A DNA stretch of 64,000 nucleotides from JAOPZW01 sp963851295 (GTDB lineage Bacteria; Actinomycetota; Thermoleophilia; Solirubrobacterales; Solirubrobacteraceae), in the NCBI GenBank assembly GCA_963851295.1, contig CAWKOS010000002.1, positions 1-64,000 on the forward strand, given 5' to 3'. Each line of letters begins with the position of its first letter. Within the stretch, counting starts at the first letter, position 1. The notes under the pieces are model-generated. The model saw only the letters and a list, made by a program, of their open reading frames with translations, did not search any database and had not been told where the DNA came from. Shown piece by piece: positions 52,781-61,995 of the stretch. The position numbers and the translations under genes were made by a program.

Positions 52781-53524
52781 TTATTCGGGCGTGACATACG
52801 CGCCGCTGAGGCCGCCGTCGACGAGGAAGGTCGAGGCGGTCACGTACGAGGACTCGTCGCTGGCGAGGAAGAGCGCGCCGCTGGCGATCTCCTCGGCGCG
52901 CGCGAAGCGTCCGGCGGGGACGTGCACGAGCCGCCGCGCGGCGCGCTCGGGGTCCTTGGCGAAGAGCTCGCGCAGCAGCGGGGTGTCGACCGGGCCCGGG
53001 CAGAGCGCGTTGACGCGCACCCCGCGGCGGGCGAACTCGACCCCGAGCTCGCGCGAGAGGGCGAGCACGCCGCCCTTGCTCGCGGTGTAGGAGATCTGCG
53101 ACGTCGCGGCGCCCATGACCGCGACGAACGACGCCGTATTGATCACCGAGCCGCCGCGCTCGTTGTCGAGCAGGTGCGGGATGCCGTGCTTGCAGCACAA
53201 AAAGACCGACTTGAGGTTGACGTCCTGCACGCGCTGCCAGGCCTCGAAGGTCGTGTCGAGGACCGAGGCGTCGTCGTTGGGCGAGATGCCGGCGTTGTTG
53301 AAGAGCACGTCGATGTGCCCGTACTCCTCGCGCACGCGCGCGTAGAGATCGCGGATGGCGTCCTCGTCGGTGACGTCGCAGGCGATCGGGAGGTGGCCGG
53401 GCGACTGGTCGTCGAGGTCGACGCCGACGACGGTGGCGCCCTCGCGCGCGAAGAGCTCGACGCTGGCGGCGCCGATGCCCCCCTTGGCGCCCGTGATGAC
53501 GCAGACCTTGCCCTCCAGGCGCAT
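52781..53524 (-). CDS. Short-chain dehydrogenase/reductase
   Basis: The product is 247 aa. NAD-binding VITGAKGGIGAASVELF, NNAGIS, catalytic Ser in VINTASFVAVMG, and YTASKGG (Tyr-x3-Lys), then PGPVDTP. Classical SDR of oxidoreductase type. Substrate unknown. Its start overlaps the stop of the aldehyde dehydrogenase gene by 1 nt, so it shares the permease-ALDH-SDR operon. In an amine pathway it might oxidise a hydroxy intermediate. Confidence 0.9.
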   Translation of the reverse strand: MRLEGKVCVITGAKGGIGAASVELFAREGATVVGVDLDDQSPGHLPIACDVTDEDAIRDLYARVREEYGHIDVLFNNAGISPNDDASVLDTTFEAWQRVQDVNLKSVFLCCKHGIPHLLDNERGGSVINTASFVAVMGAATSQISYTASKGGVLALSRELGVEFARRGVRVNALCPGPVDTPLLRELFAKDPERAARRLVHVPAGRFARAEEIASGALFLASDESSYVTASTFLVDGGLSGAYVTPE

Positions 53525-54888
53525 CAGCCCGCCCCCGTGGCGTAGTAGACGGTCTTGACCTCGGTGTAGGCGTCGGTCGCGTGCGGCCCGAGCTCGCGTC
53601 CGTAGCCCGATTGCTTGAAGCCGCCGAACGGCGTCGCCACGCGCACCGAGGTGTTCGAGTTGATCGACAGCACCCCGGTGTCGATCGCGCGCGCCACTCG
53701 CAGCGCCTTGGCGCCGTCACGCGTCCAGATCGACCCCGAGAGCCCGTAGATGGTGTCGTTGGCCAGCGCGACGGCTTCGGCCTCGTCGCGGAAGGGGATG
53801 ACCGCCGCCACCGGCCCGAAGATCTCCTCGCGCGCGGCGCGGTCGTCGTTGGCCACCGGGCACAGCACGGTGGGCGCGAACCAATAGCCCGGCCCGTCGG
53901 GCGCCTCGCCGCGGATCGCCACCGGGGCATCGGCGTCGACGAAGGAGGCCACCTGCTCGCGCTGGCCGGCGCTGATGAGCGGGCCCATCTGCGTGGCCTC
54001 GTCGAGCGGGTCGCCGACGCGCAGCCCAGCCACGGCCTCCTCCAGCGCCTCCATGAACCGATCCAGCGCGCTGCGCTCGACGAGGATCCGCGAGCGCGCG
54101 CAGCAGTCCTGGCCGGCGTTGCCGAACACCGCCAGCGGCGCCATCGCCGCCGCCTGCTCGAGGTCGGCGTCGGCGAAGACGACGTTGGCGCTCTTGCCGC
54201 CGAGCTCGAGCGTGACGCGCTTGATCGTGGCCGCCGCGCCGGCGGCGATCGAGCGGCCGACCTCGGTCGAGCCCGTGAAGGCGATCTTGGCGACGTCGGG
54301 GTGCTCGACGAGCCGCCGGCCGCACTCGCGCCCCGGGCCGGCGACGACCTCGACCACGCCCTCGGGCAGCCCCGCCTCGAGCACGAGCTCGGCGAAGCGC
54401 AGCGCCGTGAGCGGCGTGAGCTCGGCGGGCTTGAGGACGACCGTGTTGCCCGCCGCGAGCGCCGGGCCCATCTTCCACGAGGCGATCGTGAGCGGGAAGT
54501 TCCACGGCGTGATGAGCCCGACGACGCCGAGCGGCTCGCGGATCGTCATGCCGACGCCGCCGGAGACCGGGATCGTGTCGCCCAGCAGGCGCTCGGGCGC
54601 CGCGGCGTAGTAGCGGAAGGTGTCGACCACCATCCCCATCTCGCCGCGCGCGTCGCCGATCGGCTTGCCCGCGTTGCGCGCCTCGAGGACCGCGAGCTCC
54701 TCCTGATGCTCGGCGAGCGTGTCGGCGAGCGCGTGCAGCAGCTTGGCGCGGTCGGGCGGCGCGACCGCGCGCCATGCCGGGAACGCCGCCTTGGCCCGCG
54801 CGACCGCCGCATCGACATCTGCGGCGGTCGCGCGCTGTACCTCGGCCAGGACCTCCTCGGTGGCGGGCTCGATGACCTGGAGGGTCAC
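53524..54888 (-). CDS. Aldehyde dehydrogenase (aminobutyraldehyde/betaine-aldehyde type)
   Basis: The product is 454 aa, GTG start. NFPLTIASWKMGPALAAGNT, LELGGKSANVVFADADLE (Glu), GNAGQDCCARSRI (catalytic Cys of the pair) and PFGGFKQSGYGRE are all present. The short N-terminus fits the gamma-glutamyl-aminobutyraldehyde/gamma-aminobutyraldehyde group. It would oxidise the aldehyde from polyamine or ethanolamine degradation. It lies 7 nt after the permease and overlaps the SDR gene. Confidence 0.92.
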   Translation of the reverse strand: MTLQVIEPATEEVLAEVQRATAADVDAAVARAKAAFPAWRAVAPPDRAKLLHALADTLAEHQEELAVLEARNAGKPIGDARGEMGMVVDTFRYYAAAPERLLGDTIPVSGGVGMTIREPLGVVGLITPWNFPLTIASWKMGPALAAGNTVVLKPAELTPLTALRFAELVLEAGLPEGVVEVVAGPGRECGRRLVEHPDVAKIAFTGSTEVGRSIAAGAAATIKRVTLELGGKSANVVFADADLEQAAAMAPLAVFGNAGQDCCARSRILVERSALDRFMEALEEAVAGLRVGDPLDEATQMGPLISAGQREQVASFVDADAPVAIRGEAPDGPGYWFAPTVLCPVANDDRAAREEIFGPVAAVIPFRDEAEAVALANDTIYGLSGSIWTRDGAKALRVARAIDTGVLSINSNTSVRVATPFGGFKQSGYGRELGPHATDAYTEVKTVYYATGAG

Positions 54889-54895
54889 CGTGCCG

Positions 54896-56515
54896 TCAGC
54901 CCTGCGGTGCGAGCGCCGTGTCGCCGCTGTGCGGCTCGCCGAGCTCGGCGTCGAGCTCCGCGATCGTGTGGCGCGGACCGGTGAAGGTGTTCTTCGCGCT
55001 GACGAACCACCAGATGGCGACCGCCAGGATCACGGCGCCGGTGACGAGCGGCGCGTAGTTGACGAGGTTCCAGTCGAACGCGTCGTTCCACGGCACGCCG
55101 CCCGGGTTGGTCGGCAGGATGAAGATCAGCGTGATGATCCCGACCCACACCGTGGCGAACGGGTTCATCCACTTGTACTTGCGTCCCAGCGTCCAGGGCC
55201 CGGTCTCGAACGCGTCGCCCATCCGCCAGCGCAGGTAGATCGGGATCACGTAGGCGATGTAGAGGCCGATCACGGCGATCGAGACGACCGCGTAGAAGGC
55301 CACCGGCACGCCGGTGCTCGCCGGCGTGTACGCGGGGATCGTGATGACCAGTCCGCACGCGGCCATGAGGAGGACCGCGTTGAACGGGATCCGCGCGGAG
55401 TTGACCCTGCTCCAGATCCGCCAGCCCGGCATCGCGCCGTCGCGGCTGAACGCGTAGCACATGCGCGAGGCGCTGGTCAGGCACGCGGCGCCGCAGAAGA
55501 GCTGGCCCACCGTCGAGATGACGAGCACCAGCTTGAACCAGCTGGTGTCGAGCGCGTGCTGGAGGATCGAGACGGCGACGTAGGCGCCGCCCGCGGCGTC
55601 CTTGTTGACGGCGTCGACGTTGGTCGCGCAGAACGTGATCGCCAGCAGCAGCACCCAGCCGAAGATCGCCGAGTAGAAGATCGACTTCCACACGCCCTTG
55701 GCGGCGTTGTCGGCTGCGCCGTGCGTCTCCTCGGAGATGTGTGCGCAGGAGTCGTAGCCGGTGATCGTGTACTGCGTGAGCAGGAAGCCGAGCGGCAGCA
55801 CGTAGAACCAGAACATCCCGCCGCCGGTGCTTCCGTTGGAGAAGCCCGAGTTGTTGAAGCGCTCGGTGAACACGAACTTCGCCGACTGGTGGTGGTCGGG
55901 CACGAAGATGAGGACGAGCAGGATCACCGCCACGCCGATGACGTGCCACCAGACCGAGACCCCGTTGATCCGGGCCACCAGGTGGCTGCCGGCGATGTTC
56001 ACCAGGGCGTGGAAGGCCAGGATGATCACGAACAGCCAGAACGTCCCCGAGAAGAAGTCGCCCGAGACGCCGTTGAAGAGGTTGAAGTCGAAGGCGCCGA
56101 AGGTGACGTTCATGAACGTCGCGCAGCCGTAGTCGACCGAGGCGGTGACCGCGACGAGGCCGATGATGTTGAACCAGCCGGTGAACCAGCCCCAGGCGGG
56201 GCCGCCGAGCTTGGAGGCCCACCAGTAGATGCCGCCCGCCGTCGGGTAGGCCGAGACGAGCTCGGACATGCAGAAGCCGATCATCAGGATCGGGATCGAG
56301 ATCAGCGCCCAACCCCAGGAGATCGCGATCGGCCCGCCGTTGTTCCACGCCTGGCCGTAGGTGGTGAAGCACCCGGCCAGGATCGAGATGATCGTGAACG
56401 AGATCGCGAAGTTCTGGAAGCCGCTCCAGCTTCGGTTGAGCTCCTGCTTGTACCCGAGCTCGGCGAGCCGCTGCTCGTCGCGATCGTGGATCTCGGTTCC
56501 CGCGGTGACCGCCAT
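54896..56515 (-). CDS. APC family amino acid/amine permease
   Basis: The product is 539 aa with about 12-14 membrane helices. WSGFQNFAISFTIISILAGC, GLVAVTASVDYG and YDSCAHISEETHGA are the typical APC consensus blocks (helix 1 substrate loop and the SEE/D motif in helix 7-8). It imports an amine or amino acid by H+ symport. The related eat/GABA permease group is suggested by the neighbours. ATG at 56515 follows the strong ribosome site GGAGGAGGG; an upstream frame of 10 residues is unlikely. Confidence 0.92.
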   Translation of the reverse strand: MAVTAGTEIHDRDEQRLAELGYKQELNRSWSGFQNFAISFTIISILAGCFTTYGQAWNNGGPIAISWGWALISIPILMIGFCMSELVSAYPTAGGIYWWASKLGGPAWGWFTGWFNIIGLVAVTASVDYGCATFMNVTFGAFDFNLFNGVSGDFFSGTFWLFVIILAFHALVNIAGSHLVARINGVSVWWHVIGVAVILLVLIFVPDHHQSAKFVFTERFNNSGFSNGSTGGGMFWFYVLPLGFLLTQYTITGYDSCAHISEETHGAADNAAKGVWKSIFYSAIFGWVLLLAITFCATNVDAVNKDAAGGAYVAVSILQHALDTSWFKLVLVISTVGQLFCGAACLTSASRMCYAFSRDGAMPGWRIWSRVNSARIPFNAVLLMAACGLVITIPAYTPASTGVPVAFYAVVSIAVIGLYIAYVIPIYLRWRMGDAFETGPWTLGRKYKWMNPFATVWVGIITLIFILPTNPGGVPWNDAFDWNLVNYAPLVTGAVILAVAIWWFVSAKNTFTGPRHTIAELDAELGEPHSGDTALAPQG

Positions 56516-56696
56516 TCGCCCTCCTCCAAAAGGTCTAGCCGTCAATCCTCTAGATCAGCGACCCTACGCCCCGTCGCGGACGGAAGTCAACCCGCCGGGC
56601 GGCCGAATGCGCCCGACCGGCGGTCGGAAAATGGGTCCGTGCGCTGACCGATCACGTGTGCGCACGCCGCACGTCGGGTAGCACCGGTGGCCGGTA

Positions 56697-56872
56697 TGGG
56701 GGAGCCGGACCAGCTCACGAACCAGGTCGACGCGGAGGACACCGTCCGCAGGGTCCGCGACGAGATGCACTCGGTGACCGAGAGCCTGCGCGAGCTGCTG
56801 AAGGATCTGCGCACTGACCGCGACGACGCCCCTAGAGGCGCTCAAAGCCGCGGAAGCGCTCCCAGTCGGTGA
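56697..56872 (+). CDS. Small hypothetical amphipathic protein
   Basis: The predicted product is 58 aa, charged, helical (VDAEDTVRRVRDEMHSVTES, LRELLKDLRTDRDD). It overlaps the end of the opposing GlnA4-like gene by 41 nt. Start at ATG 56697 has a weak ribosome site. It may be real because the central helix has good amphipathic periodicity, but no homologue is recalled. The 317-nt stretch between the permease and GlnA4-like genes otherwise holds the permease promoter. Confidence 0.3.
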
Positions 56873-58163
56873 CGGCGGTGTCGAAGGCCTCGAGCTCGAC
56901 GCGCGCGTTGTTGAGGTAGTGCTCGACGACCTCCTGGCCGAACGCGGCCCTGGCGATCGCGCTCGACGCGAAGAGGTCGCGGGCGTCGCGCAGCGTGCTC
57001 GGGACCTGGGGGCGGTCGGTGGCCTCGTAGGCGTTGCCCTCCAGGGCCGGCTCGAGCGCCAGCTCGTTCTCGATCCCGTGCAGGCCGGCGGCGATCAGCG
57101 CGCTCAGCGCGAGGTAGGGGTTGACGTCGGCGCCGGCGACGCGGCACTCGATGCGCTTGCCGGCGCCGTGGCCGACGACGCGGAGCGCGCACGTGCGGTT
57201 GTCGTCGCCCCAGGCCACCGTGGTCGGGGCGAACGAGAGCGCGGCGTAGCGCTTGTAGGAGTTGACGTTCGGCGCCAGGAAGAGGGTCAGCTCGCGCAGG
57301 CCCGCGAGGATGCCGGCCAGGAAGTGGTCGAAGAGGCCGTCGACTTCGTCGAAGACGATCGCGCCGTCGCTGCCGCGCAGCGAGAGGTGGATGTGGCACG
57401 AGTTGCCCTCGCGCTCGTCGTACTTGGCCATGAAGGTGATCGCCTTGCCGTCCTGGGCGGCCATCTCCTTGGCGGCGTTCTTGTAGATGACGTGCTGGTC
57501 GGCGGCCCTGAGCGCGTCGGCATACAGGAAGTTGATCTCGTGCTGGCCGAAGTTGCACTCGCCCTTGGAGTCCTCGACGACCATGCCCGCGTCCATCATC
57601 GCGTTGCGGATCCGGCGCAGCAGCGGCTCCACGCGCGCGGTGCCGAGCATCGAGTAGTCGACGTTGTAGCGGTTGGCCGGCGTCAGCCCGCGGTAGGCGC
57701 TGTCCCACGCCTGCTCGTAGCTGTCGTCGAAGACCATGAACTCCAGCTCGGTGCCCGCGAGCGCCTGCCAGCCGCGCTCGGCCAGGCGCGCCAGCTGGGC
57801 GCGCAGGATCTGGCGCGGCGAGGCGACCACCGGCGAGCCGTCCTCCCACTCGACGTCGGCGAGGCACAGCGCGGTGCCCTCCAGCCACGTGGTGCGGCAC
57901 AGCGTGTCGAGGTCGGGCTTGAAGACGAAGTCGCCGTAGCCGCGTTCCCAGCTCGACATCGCGTAGCCGTCGACGGTGTTCATGTCGACGTCCACGGCGA
58001 GCAGGTAGTTGCAGCCCTCCGCGCCGTGATCGAGCACGGATTGGAGGAACCATGGCCCCGTCAGGCGCTTGCCCTGCAGGCGTCCCTGCATGTCGGTGAG
58101 GGCCAGGAGGACCGTGTCGACCTCGCCTGCCTTGACGGCGTCCTTGAGCTCATCGGTGGTCAT
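56832..58163 (-). CDS. Glutamine-synthetase-like amine ligase (GlnA4/PuuA type)
   Basis: The product is 443 aa. The GS fold is clear (LALTDMQGRLQGKRLTGPWF, AGTELEFMVFDDS, FGQHEINFLYADALRAADQH, YKNAAKEMAA, DEREGNSCHIHLSL, NSYKRYAALSFAPTTVAWGDDN). Unlike the GS at 43338 it lacks the ammonium-site region and matches the gamma-glutamyl-ethanolamide/polyamine ligases GlnA4 and PuuA. It would attach glutamate to an amine for degradation. ATG at 58163 is chosen, with the promoter in front of the divergent kinase-like gene. Confidence 0.85.
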   Translation of the reverse strand: MTTDELKDAVKAGEVDTVLLALTDMQGRLQGKRLTGPWFLQSVLDHGAEGCNYLLAVDVDMNTVDGYAMSSWERGYGDFVFKPDLDTLCRTTWLEGTALCLADVEWEDGSPVVASPRQILRAQLARLAERGWQALAGTELEFMVFDDSYEQAWDSAYRGLTPANRYNVDYSMLGTARVEPLLRRIRNAMMDAGMVVEDSKGECNFGQHEINFLYADALRAADQHVIYKNAAKEMAAQDGKAITFMAKYDEREGNSCHIHLSLRGSDGAIVFDEVDGLFDHFLAGILAGLRELTLFLAPNVNSYKRYAALSFAPTTVAWGDDNRTCALRVVGHGAGKRIECRVAGADVNPYLALSALIAAGLHGIENELALEPALEGNAYEATDRPQVPSTLRDARDLFASSAIARAAFGQEVVEHYLNNARVELEAFDTAVTDWERFRGFERL

Positions 58164-58224
58164 GGCAGGCGACCGTACCTTGCCGGAAGACGCCCGTGGC
58201 AATTATGGTCGGCCCGCCACACCA

Positions 58225-59121
58225 ATGCCCGAGCTCGCCGCCATCATCGAACGCCTGGAGCCCGAGCTGGGGTCGCTCGAGGGCACGCCGCAGCCGCTGC
58301 ACGGCGGCATCACCAACCGCAACTACCGCCTGCGGATGGGAGGCGAGGAGCTCGTGCTGCGCATCTGCGACCGCGGCGCGGAGGTGCTCGGGATCGACCG
58401 CACGACCGAGGAGATCGCCTCGCGCCGCGCCGCGGCCGAGGGGATCGCGCCGGCCGTCGTCGCCTTCCTCGCCGACGTGCCCGCGCTCGTCACGCGCTGG
58501 CTGCCGGGCGGCGACGTGCCCGTGGACGAGCTGCGCTCGCCCGGCGTGCTCGCCCAGGTCGCCGAGCTGCTGCGGCGCCTGCACGCCACGCCCGCGCTGC
58601 CCAGCGCCTTCGCGGTCTTCCGGCTCGTCGAGGACCAGCGCGGCCTGGCGGTCGCAGTGCCCGCCAGCTACGAGCCGATCCTCGCGCTGGCGCGGCGCAT
58701 CGAGGCCGCGCTCGTCGGCCCCGAGCACGTCCCGGTCTCCTGCCACAACGACCTGCTGACCGCCAACTTCGTGCGCGACGGCGGGCGCGTGTGCATCGTC
58801 GACTGGGAGTACGCGGGGATGAACGACCGCTACTTCGACCTCGGCAACCTGTCGGTCAACAACGGCTTCGACGCCGAGCACGACCGCGCCCTGCTCGAGC
58901 TCTACTTCGAGGAGCCGGTCACCGAGGCCCGCTTCGCCACGCTGCAGCTCATGCGCCTGATCTCCGACTTCCGCGAGGCCATGTGGGGCGCCGTGCAGCA
59001 CGGCCGCTCGGAGCTCGACTTCGACTACGCCGGCTACGCAGCCGAGCACTTCGAGCGCCTCGAGCGCGCCGCCGCCGATCCGCGCGTCGAGGAGTGGCTG
59101 GCCGTTGCCGCGGCCGCGTGA
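58225..59121 (+). CDS. Choline/ethanolamine kinase-family phosphotransferase
   Basis: The product is 298 aa. The protein-kinase-like fold has PLHGGITNRNYRLRMGGEEL, the Brenner-type motif PVSCHNDLLTANFV (HxDxxxxN) and IVDWEYAGMNDRYFDLGNLSVNN (DWEY metal site), which identify the choline kinase/LicA/aminoglycoside phosphotransferase group. It likely phosphorylates a choline- or ethanolamine-like alcohol. It is divergent from the amine-ligase gene, with 61 nt between, and its 3' end overlaps the next flavoprotein gene by 17 nt. Confidence 0.85.
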   Translation: MPELAAIIERLEPELGSLEGTPQPLHGGITNRNYRLRMGGEELVLRICDRGAEVLGIDRTTEEIASRRAAAEGIAPAVVAFLADVPALVTRWLPGGDVPVDELRSPGVLAQVAELLRRLHATPALPSAFAVFRLVEDQRGLAVAVPASYEPILALARRIEAALVGPEHVPVSCHNDLLTANFVRDGGRVCIVDWEYAGMNDRYFDLGNLSVNNGFDAEHDRALLELYFEEPVTEARFATLQLMRLISDFREAMWGAVQHGRSELDFDYAGYAAEHFERLERAAADPRVEEWLAVAAAA

Positions 59122-61528
59122 GCTGCCCGCCCGCGCGCGCGTGGTCGTCGTCGGCGGCGGGGTGGGCGGGGCGTCGATCGCCTACCACCTGGCGGCCCTC
59201 GGCGAGCGCGACGTGGTGCTCGTCGACCGCGCCGAGCTGACCAGCGGCTCGACCTTCCACTCGGCGGGGCTCGTCGGCCAGCTGCGCGGGAGCGTCGGGC
59301 TGACGCGGATGATGATGGACTCGGTCGCGCTCTACCGGCGCATGGGCGACGCGTGCGGCTGGGTCGAGTGCGGCGGCCTGCGCCTGGCGTGCAGCGAGGC
59401 GCGCGAGCAGGAGCTGCACCGCCAGGTCGGGTGGTCGCGGACCTTCGGCCTGCCGCTCGAGCTGCTCTCCGCCGCCGAGGCCGCGGAGCTCTTCCCGCTC
59501 ATGTCCACCGACGGCGTGCGCGCCGCCTCCTACCTGCCGACCGACGGCTACCTGGACCCCTCGCAGCTCACCTACGCGCTGGCCGAGGGCGCGCGCGAGG
59601 GCGGCTGCCGCGTCTTCACGCACACGCGCGTGACAGGGATCGACGTCGCCGGTGGGCGCGTGCGCGGGGTCGAGACGGAGTGGGGGCCGATCGAGGCCGA
59701 GGTCGTGGTCAACGCCGGCGGCATGTTCGCCGCCGAGCTGGGGCGGATGGCCGGCGTGCGCGTGCCGGTGGTGCCCTTCGCCCACGAGTACCTCGTCACC
59801 CAGCCCTTCCGGGAGCGCGACGGGTCGCACCTGCCCACGCTGCGCGACCCCGACCTGCTCGTCTACTACCGCGAGGAGGGCGGCGGCCTCGTCATGGGCG
59901 GCTACGAGCGCAACAGCGCGCCGTGGGCGCTGCGCCCCGACGGCCTCGACGCCATCGCCCCCGACTTCAACGGGATCCTGCTCGAGGAGGACTGGGAGCG
60001 CTTCGAGGAGATCGCGCTGAACTCGCGCCGGCGCGTGCCGGCGATGGAGGACGTCAAGGTCACGCGGCTGATCAACGGGCCCGAGGCCTTCACGCCCGAC
60101 AACGAGTTCTGCCTGGGGGAGAGCGAGGTGGGCGGCTACTTCGTCGCCGCCGGCTTCTGCGCCCACGGCCTGGCCGGGGCGGGCGGCATGGGCAAGCTGA
60201 TGGCCGAGTGGATCGTGGGCGGCGAGCCCGAGCACGACGTCTGGGAGATGGACATCCGCCGCTTCGGCGCGCACTACCGCTCGCCGACGTACACGCTCAA
60301 GCGCACGCGCGAGGTCTACGAGACCTACTACGACATCAAGTACCCGGGGCACGAGCGGCGGGCGGGGCGGCCGCTGCGGGTCTCGAGTGCCTACTCCTGG
60401 CATCGCGACCACGGCGCCGCCTTCGGCGAGAAGTCCGGCTGGGAGCGCGTGAACTGGTACGAGTCCAACGCGGCGGCGGGCGACGAGGCGCTGCGCCCGC
60501 GCGGCTGGGCGGGCGAGCTGTGGTCGCCGGCCATCGGCGCCGAGCACGTCGCCTGCCGCGAGCGCGCGGCGCTGTTCGACGAGTCCTCGTTCGCCAAGAT
60601 CGAGATCGCCGGGCCCGGGGCCGCCGACTACCTCGAGTCGCTGTGCGACAACCGCGTCGCGCGCGGCGTCGGGCAGATCACGTACACGCAGATGCTCAAC
60701 GCCCGCGGCGGCATCGAGTGCGACTTCACGGTCACCCGCGTGGAGGACGAGCTGTTCTCGATCGTCACCGGCACCGCCTTCGGCAACCACGACCTCTCGT
60801 GGATCCGCCGCCGCGCGCCGCGCGACGGGTCGGTGCGCGTGAGCGACGTGACCTCGCGCTGGGCGTGCTTCGCCTTGTGGGGCCCGCGCGCCCGCGACGT
60901 CCTGAGCCCGCTCACGCCCGACCCGCTCGACTTCGGCTACATGACGATGCGCGAGCTCGCGGTCGGCGACGTCCTCGTGCGCGCGCTGCGCGTGACCTTC
61001 ACGGGCGAGCTGGGGTGGGAGCTCTACTGCCCGACCGAGTTCGGCGCCGGGCTGTGGCGCGCGCTGTGGGCGGCGGGCGAGCCGCACGGGCTGACGGCGG
61101 GCGGCTACCGCGCCATCGACACCCTGCGCCTGGAGAAGGGCTATCGCGTCTGGGCGGCCGACATCACGCCCGACGAGACCCCCCACGAGGCCGGGCTGGG
61201 GTTCTGCGTACGCGACGACAAGGACTTCGTCGGGCGCGAGGCGCTCGCCGCCCGCGAGCTCTCGCGGCGCCTGCGCTGCCTGGTCCTCGAGGACCCGCGC
61301 TCGGTCGCGCTGGGCAACGAGCCGGTCCGCGTCGACGGCGAGATCGCCGGACGCGTGACGACCGGCGGCTACGGCTACACGGTCGGGCGCTCGATCGCCT
61401 ACGCCTACCTGCCGCCCGAGCACGAGGTCGGCACCGCGGTCGAGGTCGACATCTTCGGGCGCTGGGTGGCGGGCGAGGTCGCGGCCGAGCCGCTGCACGA
61501 TCCCCGCGGCGAGCGGGTGCGGGTGTAG
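59105..61528 (+). CDS. Dimethylglycine/sarcosine dehydrogenase-type flavoprotein with GcvT domain
   Basis: The product is 807 aa. The N-terminal DAO domain starts with VVVVGGGVGGASIAYHLAALGE (FAD Rossmann fold) and has STFHSAGLVGQLRG. The FAO_M link and folate-binding GcvT/aminomethyltransferase domain (about 420-800, YESNAAAGDEALRPRGWAGE, FTGELGWELYCPTEFGAGLW, DTLRLEKGYRVWAADITP) follow. It oxidises N-methylated glycines or similar amines and passes the one-carbon unit to tetrahydrofolate. TTG at 59105 is the start that leaves the FAD motif intact; GTG at about 59141 is possible. With the kinase gene it suggests choline-derived amine breakdown. Confidence 0.9.
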   Translation: MPRPRELPARARVVVVGGGVGGASIAYHLAALGERDVVLVDRAELTSGSTFHSAGLVGQLRGSVGLTRMMMDSVALYRRMGDACGWVECGGLRLACSEAREQELHRQVGWSRTFGLPLELLSAAEAAELFPLMSTDGVRAASYLPTDGYLDPSQLTYALAEGAREGGCRVFTHTRVTGIDVAGGRVRGVETEWGPIEAEVVVNAGGMFAAELGRMAGVRVPVVPFAHEYLVTQPFRERDGSHLPTLRDPDLLVYYREEGGGLVMGGYERNSAPWALRPDGLDAIAPDFNGILLEEDWERFEEIALNSRRRVPAMEDVKVTRLINGPEAFTPDNEFCLGESEVGGYFVAAGFCAHGLAGAGGMGKLMAEWIVGGEPEHDVWEMDIRRFGAHYRSPTYTLKRTREVYETYYDIKYPGHERRAGRPLRVSSAYSWHRDHGAAFGEKSGWERVNWYESNAAAGDEALRPRGWAGELWSPAIGAEHVACRERAALFDESSFAKIEIAGPGAADYLESLCDNRVARGVGQITYTQMLNARGGIECDFTVTRVEDELFSIVTGTAFGNHDLSWIRRRAPRDGSVRVSDVTSRWACFALWGPRARDVLSPLTPDPLDFGYMTMRELAVGDVLVRALRVTFTGELGWELYCPTEFGAGLWRALWAAGEPHGLTAGGYRAIDTLRLEKGYRVWAADITPDETPHEAGLGFCVRDDKDFVGREALAARELSRRLRCLVLEDPRSVALGNEPVRVDGEIAGRVTTGGYGYTVGRSIAYAYLPPEHEVGTAVEVDIFGRWVAGEVAAEPLHDPRGERVRV

Positions 61529-61556
61529 GGTCGTCCCGACACACGGGGGAGGACCC

Positions 61557-61964
61557 ATGGATCCACGTGACGTGCAGTCGGTCCCGCTCTTCGCGGGCCT
61601 CAGCAAGGACGACCAGCAGGTCGTCGCCCAGTACGCCGACGAGGTCGACGTCGAGGCCGGCGCCACGCTGGCCCGCGCCGGCCGGCTGGCCTACGAGTTC
61701 TTCGCGATCCGGGAGGGCACTGCGGACGTCACGCTCGACGGCCGCCACGCCGCCGCGCTCGGGCCCGGCGACTTCTTCGGCGAGATCGGCCTGCTCGGCG
61801 GCGAGCGCCGGGTGGCCACCGTGGTGGCGACCTCGCCGATGCGCCTGATCGTGCTCACCGGGTCGCAGCTGCGGGCGATCGACAGCCGCATGCCGGGCGT
61901 GGCCGAGCGGGTGCGCGCCGCGATGGCGCAGCGCATCGCGGCCAACCGCGTCGCCTCGGGGTAG
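61557..61964 (+). CDS. Cyclic nucleotide-binding domain protein without HTH
   Basis: The product is 135 aa. A single cNMP-binding beta-roll: VPLFAGLSKDDQQVVAQYAD, GDFFGEIGLLGGERRVATVVA (phosphate-binding cassette with Glu and Arg) and a C-helix (GVAERVRAAMAQRIAANR). The HTH of CRP/FNR factors is absent, so it works as a stand-alone sensor or an adaptor. Start at ATG 61557 follows GGGGGAGGA. It lies 28 nt after the flavoprotein. Confidence 0.9.
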   Translation: MDPRDVQSVPLFAGLSKDDQQVVAQYADEVDVEAGATLARAGRLAYEFFAIREGTADVTLDGRHAAALGPGDFFGEIGLLGGERRVATVVATSPMRLIVLTGSQLRAIDSRMPGVAERVRAAMAQRIAANRVASG

Positions 61965-61995
61965 GGAGCGCGCGCGCCGCTACCCTGGCGCGTCC

